Assembly (NCBI GenBank): GCA_024277555.1
Contig: JAJRUY010000068.1
Span: 1 to 6,082 of the forward strand
Origin: Gammaproteobacteria bacterium
GTDB lineage: Bacteria > Pseudomonadota > Gammaproteobacteria > Chromatiales > Chromatiaceae
DNA: 6,082 nt
Direction of reading: 5' to 3'
Each line of letters starts with the position of its first letter. Positions within the stretch are counted from its first letter, which is position 1. The position numbers were made by a program, and so were the translations under genes. Shown one piece after another: positions 1 to 6,035 of the stretch. The notes beneath the pieces are model-generated. The model made no database searches. It was not told the DNA's origin and saw only the letters and a program-made list of their open reading frames with translations.

Positions 1-56
1 AGAATGGCCCGTTGATGAACAGGGTTTTGATAGTCGGCTACGATAATTTTAATCAT
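1..56 (-). CDS. 5' fragment of a probable GNAT-family acetyltransferase gene, running off the left edge
   Basis: An ATG at 56-54 on the minus strand opens a frame that stays open to the window edge. It reads MIKIIVADYQNPVHQRAI (18 codons, followed by two bases of the next codon). The ATG lies inside the last codons of nadB (ATGATTAA), so the two genes overlap by 8 nt, as expected for translationally coupled genes in one transcript. No clear Shine-Dalgarno precedes it, which also suits coupling. From memory, a group of small GNAT N-acetyltransferases begins with a similar pattern (beta strand, ADY, NP, H). The assignment rests on this short stretch only: the acetyl-CoA binding motif lies outside the window. 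The existence of a coupled gene is more secure than its function. Confidence 0.55.
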   Translation of the reverse strand, partial: MIKIIVADYQNPVHQRAI

Positions 57-1671
57 GGAGTGCTACGTAATTGTCGGGAATCAGGATCGTGGGTTGGCGC
101 TGGTTTTCATCCTGCCAGGGATAATCCCGGTTGAAATGCAGGCCACGGCTTTCCCTGCGGCGCATGGCGGACAAAATAATCAGTTCCGCCACATCAGCAA
201 GGTTGCGCAGCTCCAGCAGATCGTTGGTTACGCGGAAATGGCTGTAATACTCACGGATTTCGTGTTGCAGCAAATTGATGCGCCGCCTTGCCCTGGCGAG
301 ACGTTTGTTGCGGCGGACGATGCCTACATAATCCCACATGAATCGCCGCAGCTCATCCCAGTTGTGCGCTACCACCACGGCTTCGTCAGAGTCGGTAACC
401 CGGCTTTCATCCCAGTGCAGCAGGGGCGGTCGAGGTGATTCCTCCTTTTGCAGCTGGCAGCTGATGTCTGCAGCGGCAAGCTCGCTGAATACCAGGCATT
501 CCAGCAAGGAGTTGCTGGCCATGCGATTGGCGCCATGCAGCCCGGTGTAGGCTGTTTCACCAACTGCATATAAACCCAGGATGTCCGTGCGAGCCGCCTT
601 GTCTGTCCAGATGCCGCCGCAGGCATAGTGGGCGGCGGGTACAACGGGAATGGGGTCGCGGGTGATATCTATCCCCAGTTTCAGGCATTTGCTGTAGATG
701 GTTGGAAAGTGGTGTTTGATAAAGTCGGCACCGCGGTGACTGATGTCCAGAAAAACGCTGTCCAGGCCGTGCTGTTTCATCTCGTTGTCTATGGCGCGAG
801 CCACGATATCCCGAGGAGCCAGTTCCCCGCGCTTGTCATAGGCGTTCATGAAGCGTTTGCCGTTGGGCAATACGAGGATGCCACCTTCACCGCGCACCGC
901 TTCTGTTATCAGGAATGATTTTGCATCTGTGTGGTAAAGACAGGTAGGATGAAACTGGATGAACTCCATGTTGGCGATGCGGCAACCTGCGCGCCAGCCC
1001 ATGGCAATGCCGTCACCCGTTGCTACATCGGGGTTGCTGGTATAAAGGTAAACCTTGTTTGAGCCGCCTGTTGCCAGCGCCACGCAACGTGCGCCTATGG
1101 ATTTTACATGGTCGTTCTCCAGATCCAGCAAATAGGCTCCATAGCAGCGTCTGGACTGCATGCCGTTGCCTCGTGGAGTGCAGATCAAATCAATGGCAAT
1201 ATGGTGTTCCAGCAGGGTGATATTGGGGCGCCGGCGTGCCTGGTCTTCAAGGCTCAGTTCCACCATTTTGCCTGTCGCATCTGCTGCATGAACAACCCGG
1301 CGGTGGCTGTGGCCGCCTTCCCGGGTCAGATGATAGCCGGATGATCCGGTGGGCGGCTGCTGGGTGAATTCAACACCCTGGTTGAGCAGCCAGCGGATGT
1401 TTTGCGGACCCTTCTCCACCACCAGCTTGACCACTTCTTCATCGCACAGGCCCGCGCCAGCGCGCAAGGTGTCCTGGATGTGGGATTCAAGGGAGTCAGC
1501 TTCATCCAGCACCGCAGAGATGCCGCCCTGGGCATAGAGGGTATTGCCCTCCACCAGTTCCCGTTTTGCAACCACAGCGATACTGGTATCGGAAGGCAGG
1601 CGCAGAGCCAGGCTGAGGCCGGCTGCGCCGCTGCCGATAATTAAAACATCATAATCTGTTTTTTTTGACAT
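49..1671 (-). CDS. nadB: L-aspartate oxidase (first step of de novo NAD synthesis)
   Basis: This cytoplasmic FAD enzyme oxidises L-aspartate to iminoaspartate, which NadA condenses with dihydroxyacetone phosphate to quinolinate. The 540-residue product is full length for the family. It opens with the dinucleotide-binding strand and GSGAAG loop (residues 13-18), followed by the YAQGGI FAD motif near 46-51. Family active-site positions are all present: Glu118 in REGGHSHRR, His241 in FHPT, Arg287 in APRDIV and His348 in AHYACGG. Each lies three residues before the E. coli counterpart, as I recall that numbering. GETAYTGLHGANRMASNSLLE (371-391) is the conserved C-terminal FAD loop, and a helical, Arg-rich domain follows from about 430. 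The start is fixed by alignment of the Rossmann strand; the ribosome site upstream is poor. An A8 run lies at codons 2-5. The gene diverges from rpoE, the same neighbour as in E. coli and Pseudomonas. Confidence 0.97.
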   Translation of the reverse strand: MSKKTDYDVLIIGSGAAGLSLALRLPSDTSIAVVAKRELVEGNTLYAQGGISAVLDEADSLESHIQDTLRAGAGLCDEEVVKLVVEKGPQNIRWLLNQGVEFTQQPPTGSSGYHLTREGGHSHRRVVHAADATGKMVELSLEDQARRRPNITLLEHHIAIDLICTPRGNGMQSRRCYGAYLLDLENDHVKSIGARCVALATGGSNKVYLYTSNPDVATGDGIAMGWRAGCRIANMEFIQFHPTCLYHTDAKSFLITEAVRGEGGILVLPNGKRFMNAYDKRGELAPRDIVARAIDNEMKQHGLDSVFLDISHRGADFIKHHFPTIYSKCLKLGIDITRDPIPVVPAAHYACGGIWTDKAARTDILGLYAVGETAYTGLHGANRMASNSLLECLVFSELAAADISCQLQKEESPRPPLLHWDESRVTDSDEAVVVAHNWDELRRFMWDYVGIVRRNKRLARARRRINLLQHEIREYYSHFRVTNDLLELRNLADVAELIILSAMRRRESRGLHFNRDYPWQDENQRQPTILIPDNYVALHD

Positions 1672-1676
1672 AATAG

Positions 1677-1714
1677 GGGTTAATCTTTTGGGTTTCGACC
1701 ACAGGGTTCAGACC
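1677..1714. repeat. Three spaced GGGTT elements upstream of nadB
   Basis: GGGTTTCGACC (1690-1700) and GGGTTCAGACC (1704-1714) match at 9 of 11 positions, with starts 14 bp apart. A shorter third copy, GGGTTAATC, begins at 1677, 13 bp before the first. Read from nadB, these are three elements ending in ACCC between any promoter and the start codon. Each 11-mer is also a weak GGT-ACC inverted repeat. They could be operator half-sites or leader RNA elements. I cannot assign a regulator, and chance is possible for units this short. Confidence 0.4.
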
Positions 1715-1734
1715 AATTAAGTATTCATGAAACA

Positions 1735-1761
1735 GAACTTTATAACAATAAGAATGTCACA
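1735..1761 (+). promoter_or_regulatory. Candidate sigma-E (AlgU) autoregulatory promoter of rpoE
   Basis: GAACTT at 1735-1740 is an exact match to the -35 core recognised by sigma-E/AlgU. Sixteen bases later TCACA (1757-1761) fits the loose TC-rich -10 of this class (TCTGA or TCAAA types). Spacing of 16 is in the accepted range. Transcription would begin near 1767-1769 and leave a leader of about 42 nt before the rpoE start. Sigma-E operons are typically autoregulated from such a promoter, so position and orientation support the call. No comparable GAACTT plus TC-box was found elsewhere on the plus strand. Confidence 0.7.
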
Positions 1762-1778
1762 TTGGCATAAGATGGAAA

Positions 1779-1812
1779 AGCCATGGGCGTGTGGCTCGGG
1801 AAGTGAGCCATG
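1779..1812 (+). promoter_or_regulatory. Alternative hairpins in the rpoE leader covering the start codon
   Basis: TGGCTC (1792-1797) is complementary to GAGCCA (1805-1810), giving a 6-bp stem whose 7-base loop GGGAAGT contains the likely ribosome-binding sequence. The stem ends on the A of the rpoE ATG and can extend by G-U pairs into the rest of that codon. The same TGGCT can instead pair with AGCCA at 1779-1783. The two hairpins are therefore mutually exclusive, because AGCCATG occurs twice (1779-1785 and 1806-1812). This could modulate rpoE translation. No folding energy was computed. Confidence 0.35.
1783..1806 (+). other. Seven-codon mini-ORF immediately before rpoE
   Basis: ATG at 1783 opens MGVWLGK and stops at TGA 1804-1806, three bases before the rpoE ATG at 1810. 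A purine-rich GGAAAAG (1774-1780) precedes it but is close to the start. The ORF lies wholly inside the transcript predicted from the sigma-E promoter. A ribosome on it would melt the hairpin that covers the rpoE start. E. coli rpoE is preceded by a longer leader ORF, rseD, coupled to rpoE translation; this one is much shorter and not evidently homologous. It may be chance. Confidence 0.25.
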
Positions 1813-2388
1813 ACTTCAAATGCCGAAGCCGACCTCAAGTTGGTGGAACGGGTAAAAAATGGCGACAAAAAGGCTTTTGATCTGCTGGTTCTGAAATACC
1901 AGCAAAAGGTGGCGAATATCATCTCGCGTTATATACATGACAGCAGTGAGGTATTTGATGTCAGTCAGGAGGCCTTTATAAAGGCTTATCGGGCACTGCC
2001 AAAATTTCGTGGTGACAGCGCTTTTTATACCTGGTTGTACCGTATTGCCATCAATACCGCAAAAAACCATCTGGCTGCCAAAGGTCGTCGACCCCCGGCA
2101 GACGATGTGGAGGCGGTAACCGCAGAACAAATGGACTCCGGTGTGAGATTGAAGGAGTTTGATACACCGGAACACTTGTTGTTGCAGGATGAAATTGCCC
2201 GTACCATTCGGGATGCGCTGAACGAGCTGCCGGATGATTTGCGTACCGCTATAAGTTTGCGGGAGCTGGAAGGGCTTAGCTATGAAGAGATTGCCCAGGC
2301 AATGGATTGTCCAATCGGCACCGTCCGGTCGCGCATATTTCGCGCCCGTGATGCGATTGATAAGAAATTACGACCTTTATTGAATTGA
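1810..2388 (+). CDS. rpoE: Extracytoplasmic-function sigma factor sigma-E / AlgU
   Basis: This is the RNA polymerase sigma subunit that directs transcription of envelope-stress genes. The 192 residues match the usual length. Region 2 spans about 24-90 and contains the near-invariant QEAFIKAYRALPKFRGDSAF and WLYRIAINTAKN. The conserved KGRRPP linker start is at 91-96. Region 4 spans about 130-182, with ELEGLSYEEIAQAMDCPIG and TVRSRIFRAR as the helix-turn-helix that reads the -35 GAACTT box. Similarity to E. coli sigma-E, recalled from memory, is high over the full length. The start at 1810 is supported by GGGAAG (1798-1803) at suitable spacing. The gene is first in the operon and 15 nt from its anti-sigma gene rseA. 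It is probably autoregulated from the promoter at 1735. In Pseudomonas relatives the same protein, AlgU, also drives alginate genes, but none are in view here. Confidence 0.97.
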   Translation: MTSNAEADLKLVERVKNGDKKAFDLLVLKYQQKVANIISRYIHDSSEVFDVSQEAFIKAYRALPKFRGDSAFYTWLYRIAINTAKNHLAAKGRRPPADDVEAVTAEQMDSGVRLKEFDTPEHLLLQDEIARTIRDALNELPDDLRTAISLRELEGLSYEEIAQAMDCPIGTVRSRIFRARDAIDKKLRPLLN

Positions 2389-2403
2389 AATCGAGAATGC
2401 GCC

Positions 2404-3003
2404 ATGTCTGAATATGGAAACAACCAAGAACAGAATCGGCTGTCTGCTGCTATCGATGGTGAACTCAGCGAGCCGGAAATGCTGCATGTGAGCCACCAGG
2501 TCAGCAAGGATCAGGACATCAAGGAAACCCTTGTCCGCTATCAATTGATCAGTGACAGTCTTCGGGGTGAGGAAATCAATCTTTCCTCCCTGGATCTGGT
2601 TAGTGCAGTCAGCCAGCGCCTTGCATCGGAACCAACGGTTCTGGCTCCGGAGAAAAGCCGTACACACATGCCCAAATGGGTGCAGCCTGTAGCTGGTGCG
2701 GCGCTTGCCGCTTCGGTAGCCGCAGTGGGAATTCTGCTGGGGCCGCAATTCATCAATGGTACGCAGATGCGGGCGCCGGCAAACGATGGATTGCAGGTGG
2801 TGGCGCAGCCTGTGGGCGAGGTGATGCCAACTCCAACACTGGTGGTGCAGAAGGAAAATCACTGGAAAACCATCGAGGACAAAACCCGCACCCGCCTGGA
2901 TCGTTATCTTGAGCAGCATAGTCAATACGCTGCAGCCCCGGGCGGAGTGAAGGGAGTCATGCCCTATACCTCTTTTGTCAGCTATGGCAAGCCCCAGAAA
3001 TAA
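2404..3003 (+). CDS. rseA: Anti-sigma-E factor, single-pass inner-membrane protein (RseA/MucA)
   Basis: RseA/MucA binds sigma-E at the membrane and keeps it inactive until it is cut by a site-1 periplasmic protease (DegS/AlgW) and then by intramembrane RseP. Layout of the 199 residues: an N-terminal cytoplasmic sigma-binding domain (about 1-85) with the typical NRLSAAIDGELSE opening; a basic and aromatic edge (HMPKW); one hydrophobic alanine-rich helix (about 95-113); then a periplasmic tail. The tail ends in RLDRYLEQHSQYAA and GVMPYTSFVSYG, which resemble the MucA C-terminus that contacts MucB. The length suits MucA (about 194, from memory) better than E. coli RseA (about 216). The Shine-Dalgarno is weak (GAGAA near 2394), and translation may rely on the 15-nt distance from rpoE. 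The tail shows no frameshift or premature stop of the kind that makes Pseudomonas mucoid, so the gene looks intact. Confidence 0.93.
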   Translation: MSEYGNNQEQNRLSAAIDGELSEPEMLHVSHQVSKDQDIKETLVRYQLISDSLRGEEINLSSLDLVSAVSQRLASEPTVLAPEKSRTHMPKWVQPVAGAALAASVAAVGILLGPQFINGTQMRAPANDGLQVVAQPVGEVMPTPTLVVQKENHWKTIEDKTRTRLDRYLEQHSQYAAAPGGVKGVMPYTSFVSYGKPQK

Positions 3004-4006
3004 GTCGGTGAGAGGCCGGCTGCTGACGCTGTTGTTGTGCCTGTCTGGCGCAGGCCTTGCAGCGGATGAAAATAACACTGCGGCGGTGCAGTGGCTGGAA
3101 AAGATGAATCTGGCCGTCATCAGCATGAATTACGAAGGCCATTTCGTATATCAATGCGGCGATTCCCTGGAAGCCATGCATTTGCGCCATCATATTGGCG
3201 AAGATGGTCCCAGGGAATCGCTTTCATCACTTACCGGAGTGCCCAGGGAAGTGTTGAGGGATAGTGAATCCATCACCATCATCACCAACAGGAACGGCAA
3301 GCTGCACATCTCCCAGCAGCCTGCAGCAGGAAAACTTTCTCCCCTGAAATCCATCCAGCCTGAAAAGTTGCTGCAGAATTATCGTATTACGCTGGGCGGG
3401 ATAGTGCGGATTGCCGGGCGCCCCGGCGTTGTGGTCAAGCTTATGCCCAATGATGGTTTGCGCTATGGCTATCGTCTTACCCTTGACAAGATGAGCGCCT
3501 TGCCGCTGGATCTCATGGTGGTGGATCGTGATGGGGCGATACAGTCCCGCATCATGTTTACCGATCTCAAGATAACCGATGTAGATTTGCTGTCGTTGCA
3601 CCATCCGGATAAAGAAGACAAGGAAGCGGCAGAATCGCTGATGCTGGCAAAGCTGGGAGCAGGTGCAGGGGATGTCCCGGTTGAAAAAAAATCTGTAGTG
3701 CCGCAGACCGGGTCAAATGATACTGCCTGGATCTTTTCATCCCTGCCGTCCGGTTTTTCCTTGATCGATTACCAAAAGTCGCCACACTCTGGTCTGGAGC
3801 ATTTTGTGTTTTCTGATGGTCTGGCCACAGTTTCCGCCTATCTCGAACCCCTGGACAACGACAAGGCTTTTGAGGGCTTTACCAATCTCGGCTCGGTGCG
3901 GGTGTTTGGGCGTCAGCTAAAGGATTATCAACTCACGATTGTGGGTGAGGTTCCTCAGAAGACCCTGGAATTGTTGGCTGCCAGTGTTCAGTATCACCAG
4001 CCCTGA
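2984..4006 (+). CDS. rseB: Periplasmic regulator of sigma-E that protects RseA (RseB/MucB)
   Basis: RseB/MucB binds the periplasmic tail of RseA and blocks site-1 cleavage until lipid or lipopolysaccharide signals displace it. I chose ATG 2984 (340 residues). The frame is also open to a TTG at 2975, and a GTG at 3008 is possible. The gene overlaps rseA by 20 nt, has no clear ribosome site and is probably coupled. A signal peptide (basic RNKSVRGR, then LLTLLLCLSGAG) is probably cut after AGLA. I see no lipobox. The LolA-like N-terminal domain is marked by NYEGHFVYQCG, GPRESLSSLTGVPREV and a GYRLTLDK strand. The C-terminal domain is marked by LPSGFSLIDY, EHFVFSDGLATVSAYLEP and GRQLKDYQLTIVGEVP, all family hallmarks. 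Cys58 is the only cysteine left in the mature protein. The length is slightly above the E. coli and P. aeruginosa proteins (about 316-318, from memory). Confidence 0.93.
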   Translation: MASPRNKSVRGRLLTLLLCLSGAGLAADENNTAAVQWLEKMNLAVISMNYEGHFVYQCGDSLEAMHLRHHIGEDGPRESLSSLTGVPREVLRDSESITIITNRNGKLHISQQPAAGKLSPLKSIQPEKLLQNYRITLGGIVRIAGRPGVVVKLMPNDGLRYGYRLTLDKMSALPLDLMVVDRDGAIQSRIMFTDLKITDVDLLSLHHPDKEDKEAAESLMLAKLGAGAGDVPVEKKSVVPQTGSNDTAWIFSSLPSGFSLIDYQKSPHSGLEHFVFSDGLATVSAYLEPLDNDKAFEGFTNLGSVRVFGRQLKDYQLTIVGEVPQKTLELLAASVQYHQP

Positions 4007-4105
4007 GGAAATCCCGGGCATTTCATGAACTCGTATCTTGTGCCTGGAATGCCTGGAGCCTGCCAAAGTGTCCTGCGTCGATTGGCAACGGGAGGATTCT
4101 GAAAA
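4007..4105 (+). other. Operon gap before rseC with a 9-bp tandem repeat and a weak hairpin
   Basis: This is the longest gap inside the operon (99 nt). TGCCTGGAA (4041-4049) is followed directly by TGCCTGGAG (4050-4058). TGCCAA (4061-4066) can pair with TTGGCA (4082-4087) across a 15-base loop. There is no T-run after the stem, so a terminator is unlikely. No convincing promoter was found. GAACTC at 4027-4032 lacks a -10 partner. Confidence 0.5.
4090..4096 (+). promoter_or_regulatory. Strong ribosome-binding site of rseC
   Basis: GGGAGGA ends nine bases before the rseC ATG. It is the clearest Shine-Dalgarno in the window. It fits independent translation initiation for rseC, in contrast to rseB and degP, which lack such sites and overlap the gene before them. 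It also decides the rseC start. Confidence 0.8.
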
Positions 4106-4612
4106 ATGCTGGAAGAACAGGGAGTGGTTTTGTCTGTCAGCGGCGATACCGCCGAGGTTGTTGCCGAAGCGAAATCAACCTGTGGCTCTTGCGCTGCGAA
4201 AAATGCTTGTGGCACTTCTTTGCTTGCCAACTTGTTTCCGCAGCGCAAGCGTACTTTCCGAGCCAGCAATCCCGTAGCTGCCCAGGTGGGCGACCGGGTG
4301 CTTATTGGTCTGGATGAATCGGTGCTGCAAACTGCGTCATTGCTGGTGTATGTTGTCCCATTGCTGGGACTGATTGGTGGTGCAATGGCCGGAACCTGGC
4401 TGGCCTCAGCGTTGATGCCGGAAATTGCCGAGGCCGTCAGTATCGGAGTTGGCATAGCAGGCTTTTCCCTGGCATTACTGGTGGTGCGTAAAACCAGCTC
4501 CCGGTTGTCTGCACATAGTCGTTACCAAGCAAGGGTTTTGCGTGTATTAGGCCCGCAAACTTTCCCTGTTGAATTTGAAAAACTACTGAAAATACAATCG
4601 AATGAGAAATAA
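4106..4612 (+). CDS. rseC: RseC/MucC family inner-membrane protein with cysteine cluster
   Basis: RseC/MucC proteins are small inner-membrane proteins encoded in sigma-E operons. Their exact role in the stress response is unsettled. Relatives are linked to the Rnf/Rsx SoxR-reducing system. The 168-residue product begins with an N-terminal domain (EQGVVLSVSGDTAEV) that carries TCGSCAAKNACG, with cysteines at 26, 29 and 35 (C-x2-C-x5-C), typical of the family and a possible metal or redox site. The short motif NPVAAQVGDRVLIGLDE is also characteristic. Two hydrophobic helices follow at about 77-100 and 109-127, then a charged cytoplasmic tail. The start follows a strong ribosome site. The stop lies 11 nt inside degP, so the next gene is probably coupled to it. 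Confidence 0.92.
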   Translation: MLEEQGVVLSVSGDTAEVVAEAKSTCGSCAAKNACGTSLLANLFPQRKRTFRASNPVAAQVGDRVLIGLDESVLQTASLLVYVVPLLGLIGGAMAGTWLASALMPEIAEAVSIGVGIAGFSLALLVVRKTSSRLSAHSRYQARVLRVLGPQTFPVEFEKLLKIQSNEK

Positions 4613-6035
4613 ATCCAAACAAATAACTATCTTCCTGTTGTGCTTTTTTCTGCTGTCCTTAGGGAAGGCGCAGGCGCAAGGTTTGCCGGATTTCACCAGG
4701 CTGGTGGAACAGAACGCCCCAGCGGTAGTCAACATCAGCACCGTTTCTCATGGCAAACAGGGTTTCCATCAGTTTCATGGGCCGCGCAATGCCCCTCCAC
4801 TGCCAGAAAACAACCCCTTTAGTGATTTGTTCCGTCGGTATTTTGAAGAGGGACGAGGGGGTGAAATGCTCCCTGAAGAAAGCGAGTCTCTGGGGTCCGG
4901 TTTTATTATCACCACCGATGGTTATGTGTTGACCAATCATCATGTGGTGGATGGTGCAGATGAAGTCATCGTGCGCCTGAACAACCGCAAATCCTATGAG
5001 GCAAAGGTAATTGGTTCTGATGAGGGCAGCGATATCGCCTTGCTGAAAATTGATGCGGAAAACCTGCCTGCGGTGCAGATCGGCGACAGCAAGAATCTCA
5101 AGATTGGCGCATGGGTGTTGGCGATCGGTTCGCCATTCGGTTTTGATGCTACAGTGACAGCCGGCATTGTAAGCGCCAAGGGCAGGAGCCTTCCCAGTGA
5201 AAACTACGTGCCTTATATCCAAACTGATGTGGCCATCAATCCCGGTAACTCTGGTGGGCCTCTGTTTGATCTTCAGGGCAAGGTTGTGGGAATCAATTCG
5301 CAGATTTTCAGCCGTTCCGGCGGCTTCATGGGGCTTTCCTTTGCGGTTCCCATTGAGCTGGCGATGAATGTGGTGGAGCAGCTGCGCAAGGACGGGCATG
5401 TAACCCGTGGCTATCTGGGAGTACTGATTCAGGATGTTGACCGTAACCTGGCTGAGTCTTTTGACATGAGCCGTCCCCAAGGAGCACTGGTCGCCAGGGT
5501 AATCAAGGATTCTCCGGCAGAGAAGGGTGGATTGCAGGTTGGGGATATTATCCTGGCTTTCAATCAGCAGCAGTTGCATGATTCCTCGCAGCTGCCTCCC
5601 CTGGTAGGAGCAACAGCCGTTGGTGAGGAAGCGGAACTGAAGGTGCTGAGGAATGGTGAGGAAACCAACCTCAGGGTTCGCATCGAGAAGCTTCCTGCGG
5701 AAGATGATCAGCCGCAGTCTGAAAAACCAAAGACGCCGGAAGCGCCCGAGAGTAACAAGTTGGGTCTGGTGTTCTCTGAACTCACTGCAGAAGAGCGTGA
5801 GCAGCTGGGTCTGTCCAGTGAAGAAGGTGTGGGGGTTAAAGATGTCAGGGAAGGGCCTGCGGTCGCTGCGGGAGTAAAACCGGGCGATGTAGTGCTGATG
5901 GTGGATGGAAAGAAGATTGCGACACTATCGCAGTTGGAGAAAATCATCCAGGATGTTCCAAAAGGCAAGACCATAGCCTTGCTGCTGCTGAAGCCCCAGG
6001 GGCCGGTATTTGTAGCCATGCGCACCCCAGAATAA
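4602..6035 (+). CDS. mucD: Periplasmic serine protease/chaperone, DegP/HtrA family (MucD)
   Basis: HtrA-family protease that degrades or refolds damaged periplasmic and outer-membrane proteins. In Pseudomonas, MucD also restrains AlgU activation by removing misfolded inducers. The 477 residues start with a signal peptide (RNKSK, then IFLLCFFLLSLG, probable cut AQA/QG after residue 25). The trypsin-like domain has a complete triad: His114 in TNHHVV, Asp144 in GSDIALLKI and Ser217 in GNSGGP. An extended loop rich in Pro and charged residues (about 50-95) precedes the GSGFI strand. PDZ1 covers about 268-360, beginning RGYLGVLIQ. PDZ2 covers about 385-470. They are joined by a Pro/Glu-rich linker (about 365-386). 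Two PDZ domains and a cleavable signal favour DegP/MucD over DegS/AlgW. The ATG at 4602 has no ribosome site and overlaps the rseC end by 11 nt. Confidence 0.95.
   Translation: MRNKSKQITIFLLCFFLLSLGKAQAQGLPDFTRLVEQNAPAVVNISTVSHGKQGFHQFHGPRNAPPLPENNPFSDLFRRYFEEGRGGEMLPEESESLGSGFIITTDGYVLTNHHVVDGADEVIVRLNNRKSYEAKVIGSDEGSDIALLKIDAENLPAVQIGDSKNLKIGAWVLAIGSPFGFDATVTAGIVSAKGRSLPSENYVPYIQTDVAINPGNSGGPLFDLQGKVVGINSQIFSRSGGFMGLSFAVPIELAMNVVEQLRKDGHVTRGYLGVLIQDVDRNLAESFDMSRPQGALVARVIKDSPAEKGGLQVGDIILAFNQQQLHDSSQLPPLVGATAVGEEAELKVLRNGEETNLRVRIEKLPAEDDQPQSEKPKTPEAPESNKLGLVFSELTAEEREQLGLSSEEGVGVKDVREGPAVAAGVKPGDVVLMVDGKKIATLSQLEKIIQDVPKGKTIALLLLKPQGPVFVAMRTPE

Larger units (their letters stand above)
1672..1809. 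promoter_or_regulatory. Divergent nadB / rpoE intergenic control region
   Basis: This 138-bp region separates two divergent genes and must carry both sets of start signals. The rpoE side has a convincing sigma-E type promoter (listed separately) and a structured leader. For nadB I see no strong vegetative promoter. The best minus-strand candidate is TTGTTA (1748-1743) and TACTTA (1723-1718) with a 19-bp spacer, which is suboptimal and would overlap the sigma-E promoter on the opposite strand. The nadB-proximal half carries three GGGTT-type repeats (listed separately). Confidence 0.85.

Noticed and set aside
55..438. Plus-strand open frame of 127 codons antisense to the nadB 3' end
   Set aside because: It is the complement of the conserved NadB C-terminal domain and its translation has no recognisable motif.
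2975..2983. TTG start for rseB, three codons upstream of the chosen ATG
   Set aside because: The ATG at 2984 gives a complete signal peptide with a basic N-region. The TTG has no ribosome site and adds only three residues.
2377..3126. Minus-strand open frame of 249 codons antisense to rseA and the start of rseB
   Set aside because: It overlaps two well-supported operon genes, and its product is rich in His, Arg, Ser and Cys without a family pattern. No promoter or ribosome site was seen.
4027..4032. GAACTC as a possible internal sigma-E -35 element before rseC
   Set aside because: The last base differs from GAACTT, and no TC-type -10 occurs 15-17 bases downstream.
4659..5579. Minus-strand open frame of 306 codons antisense to mucD
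   Set aside because: It lies entirely inside a gene with a complete HtrA catalytic triad and two PDZ domains. Its translation shows no recognisable domain and it has no neighbouring signals. It is a by-product of codon bias.
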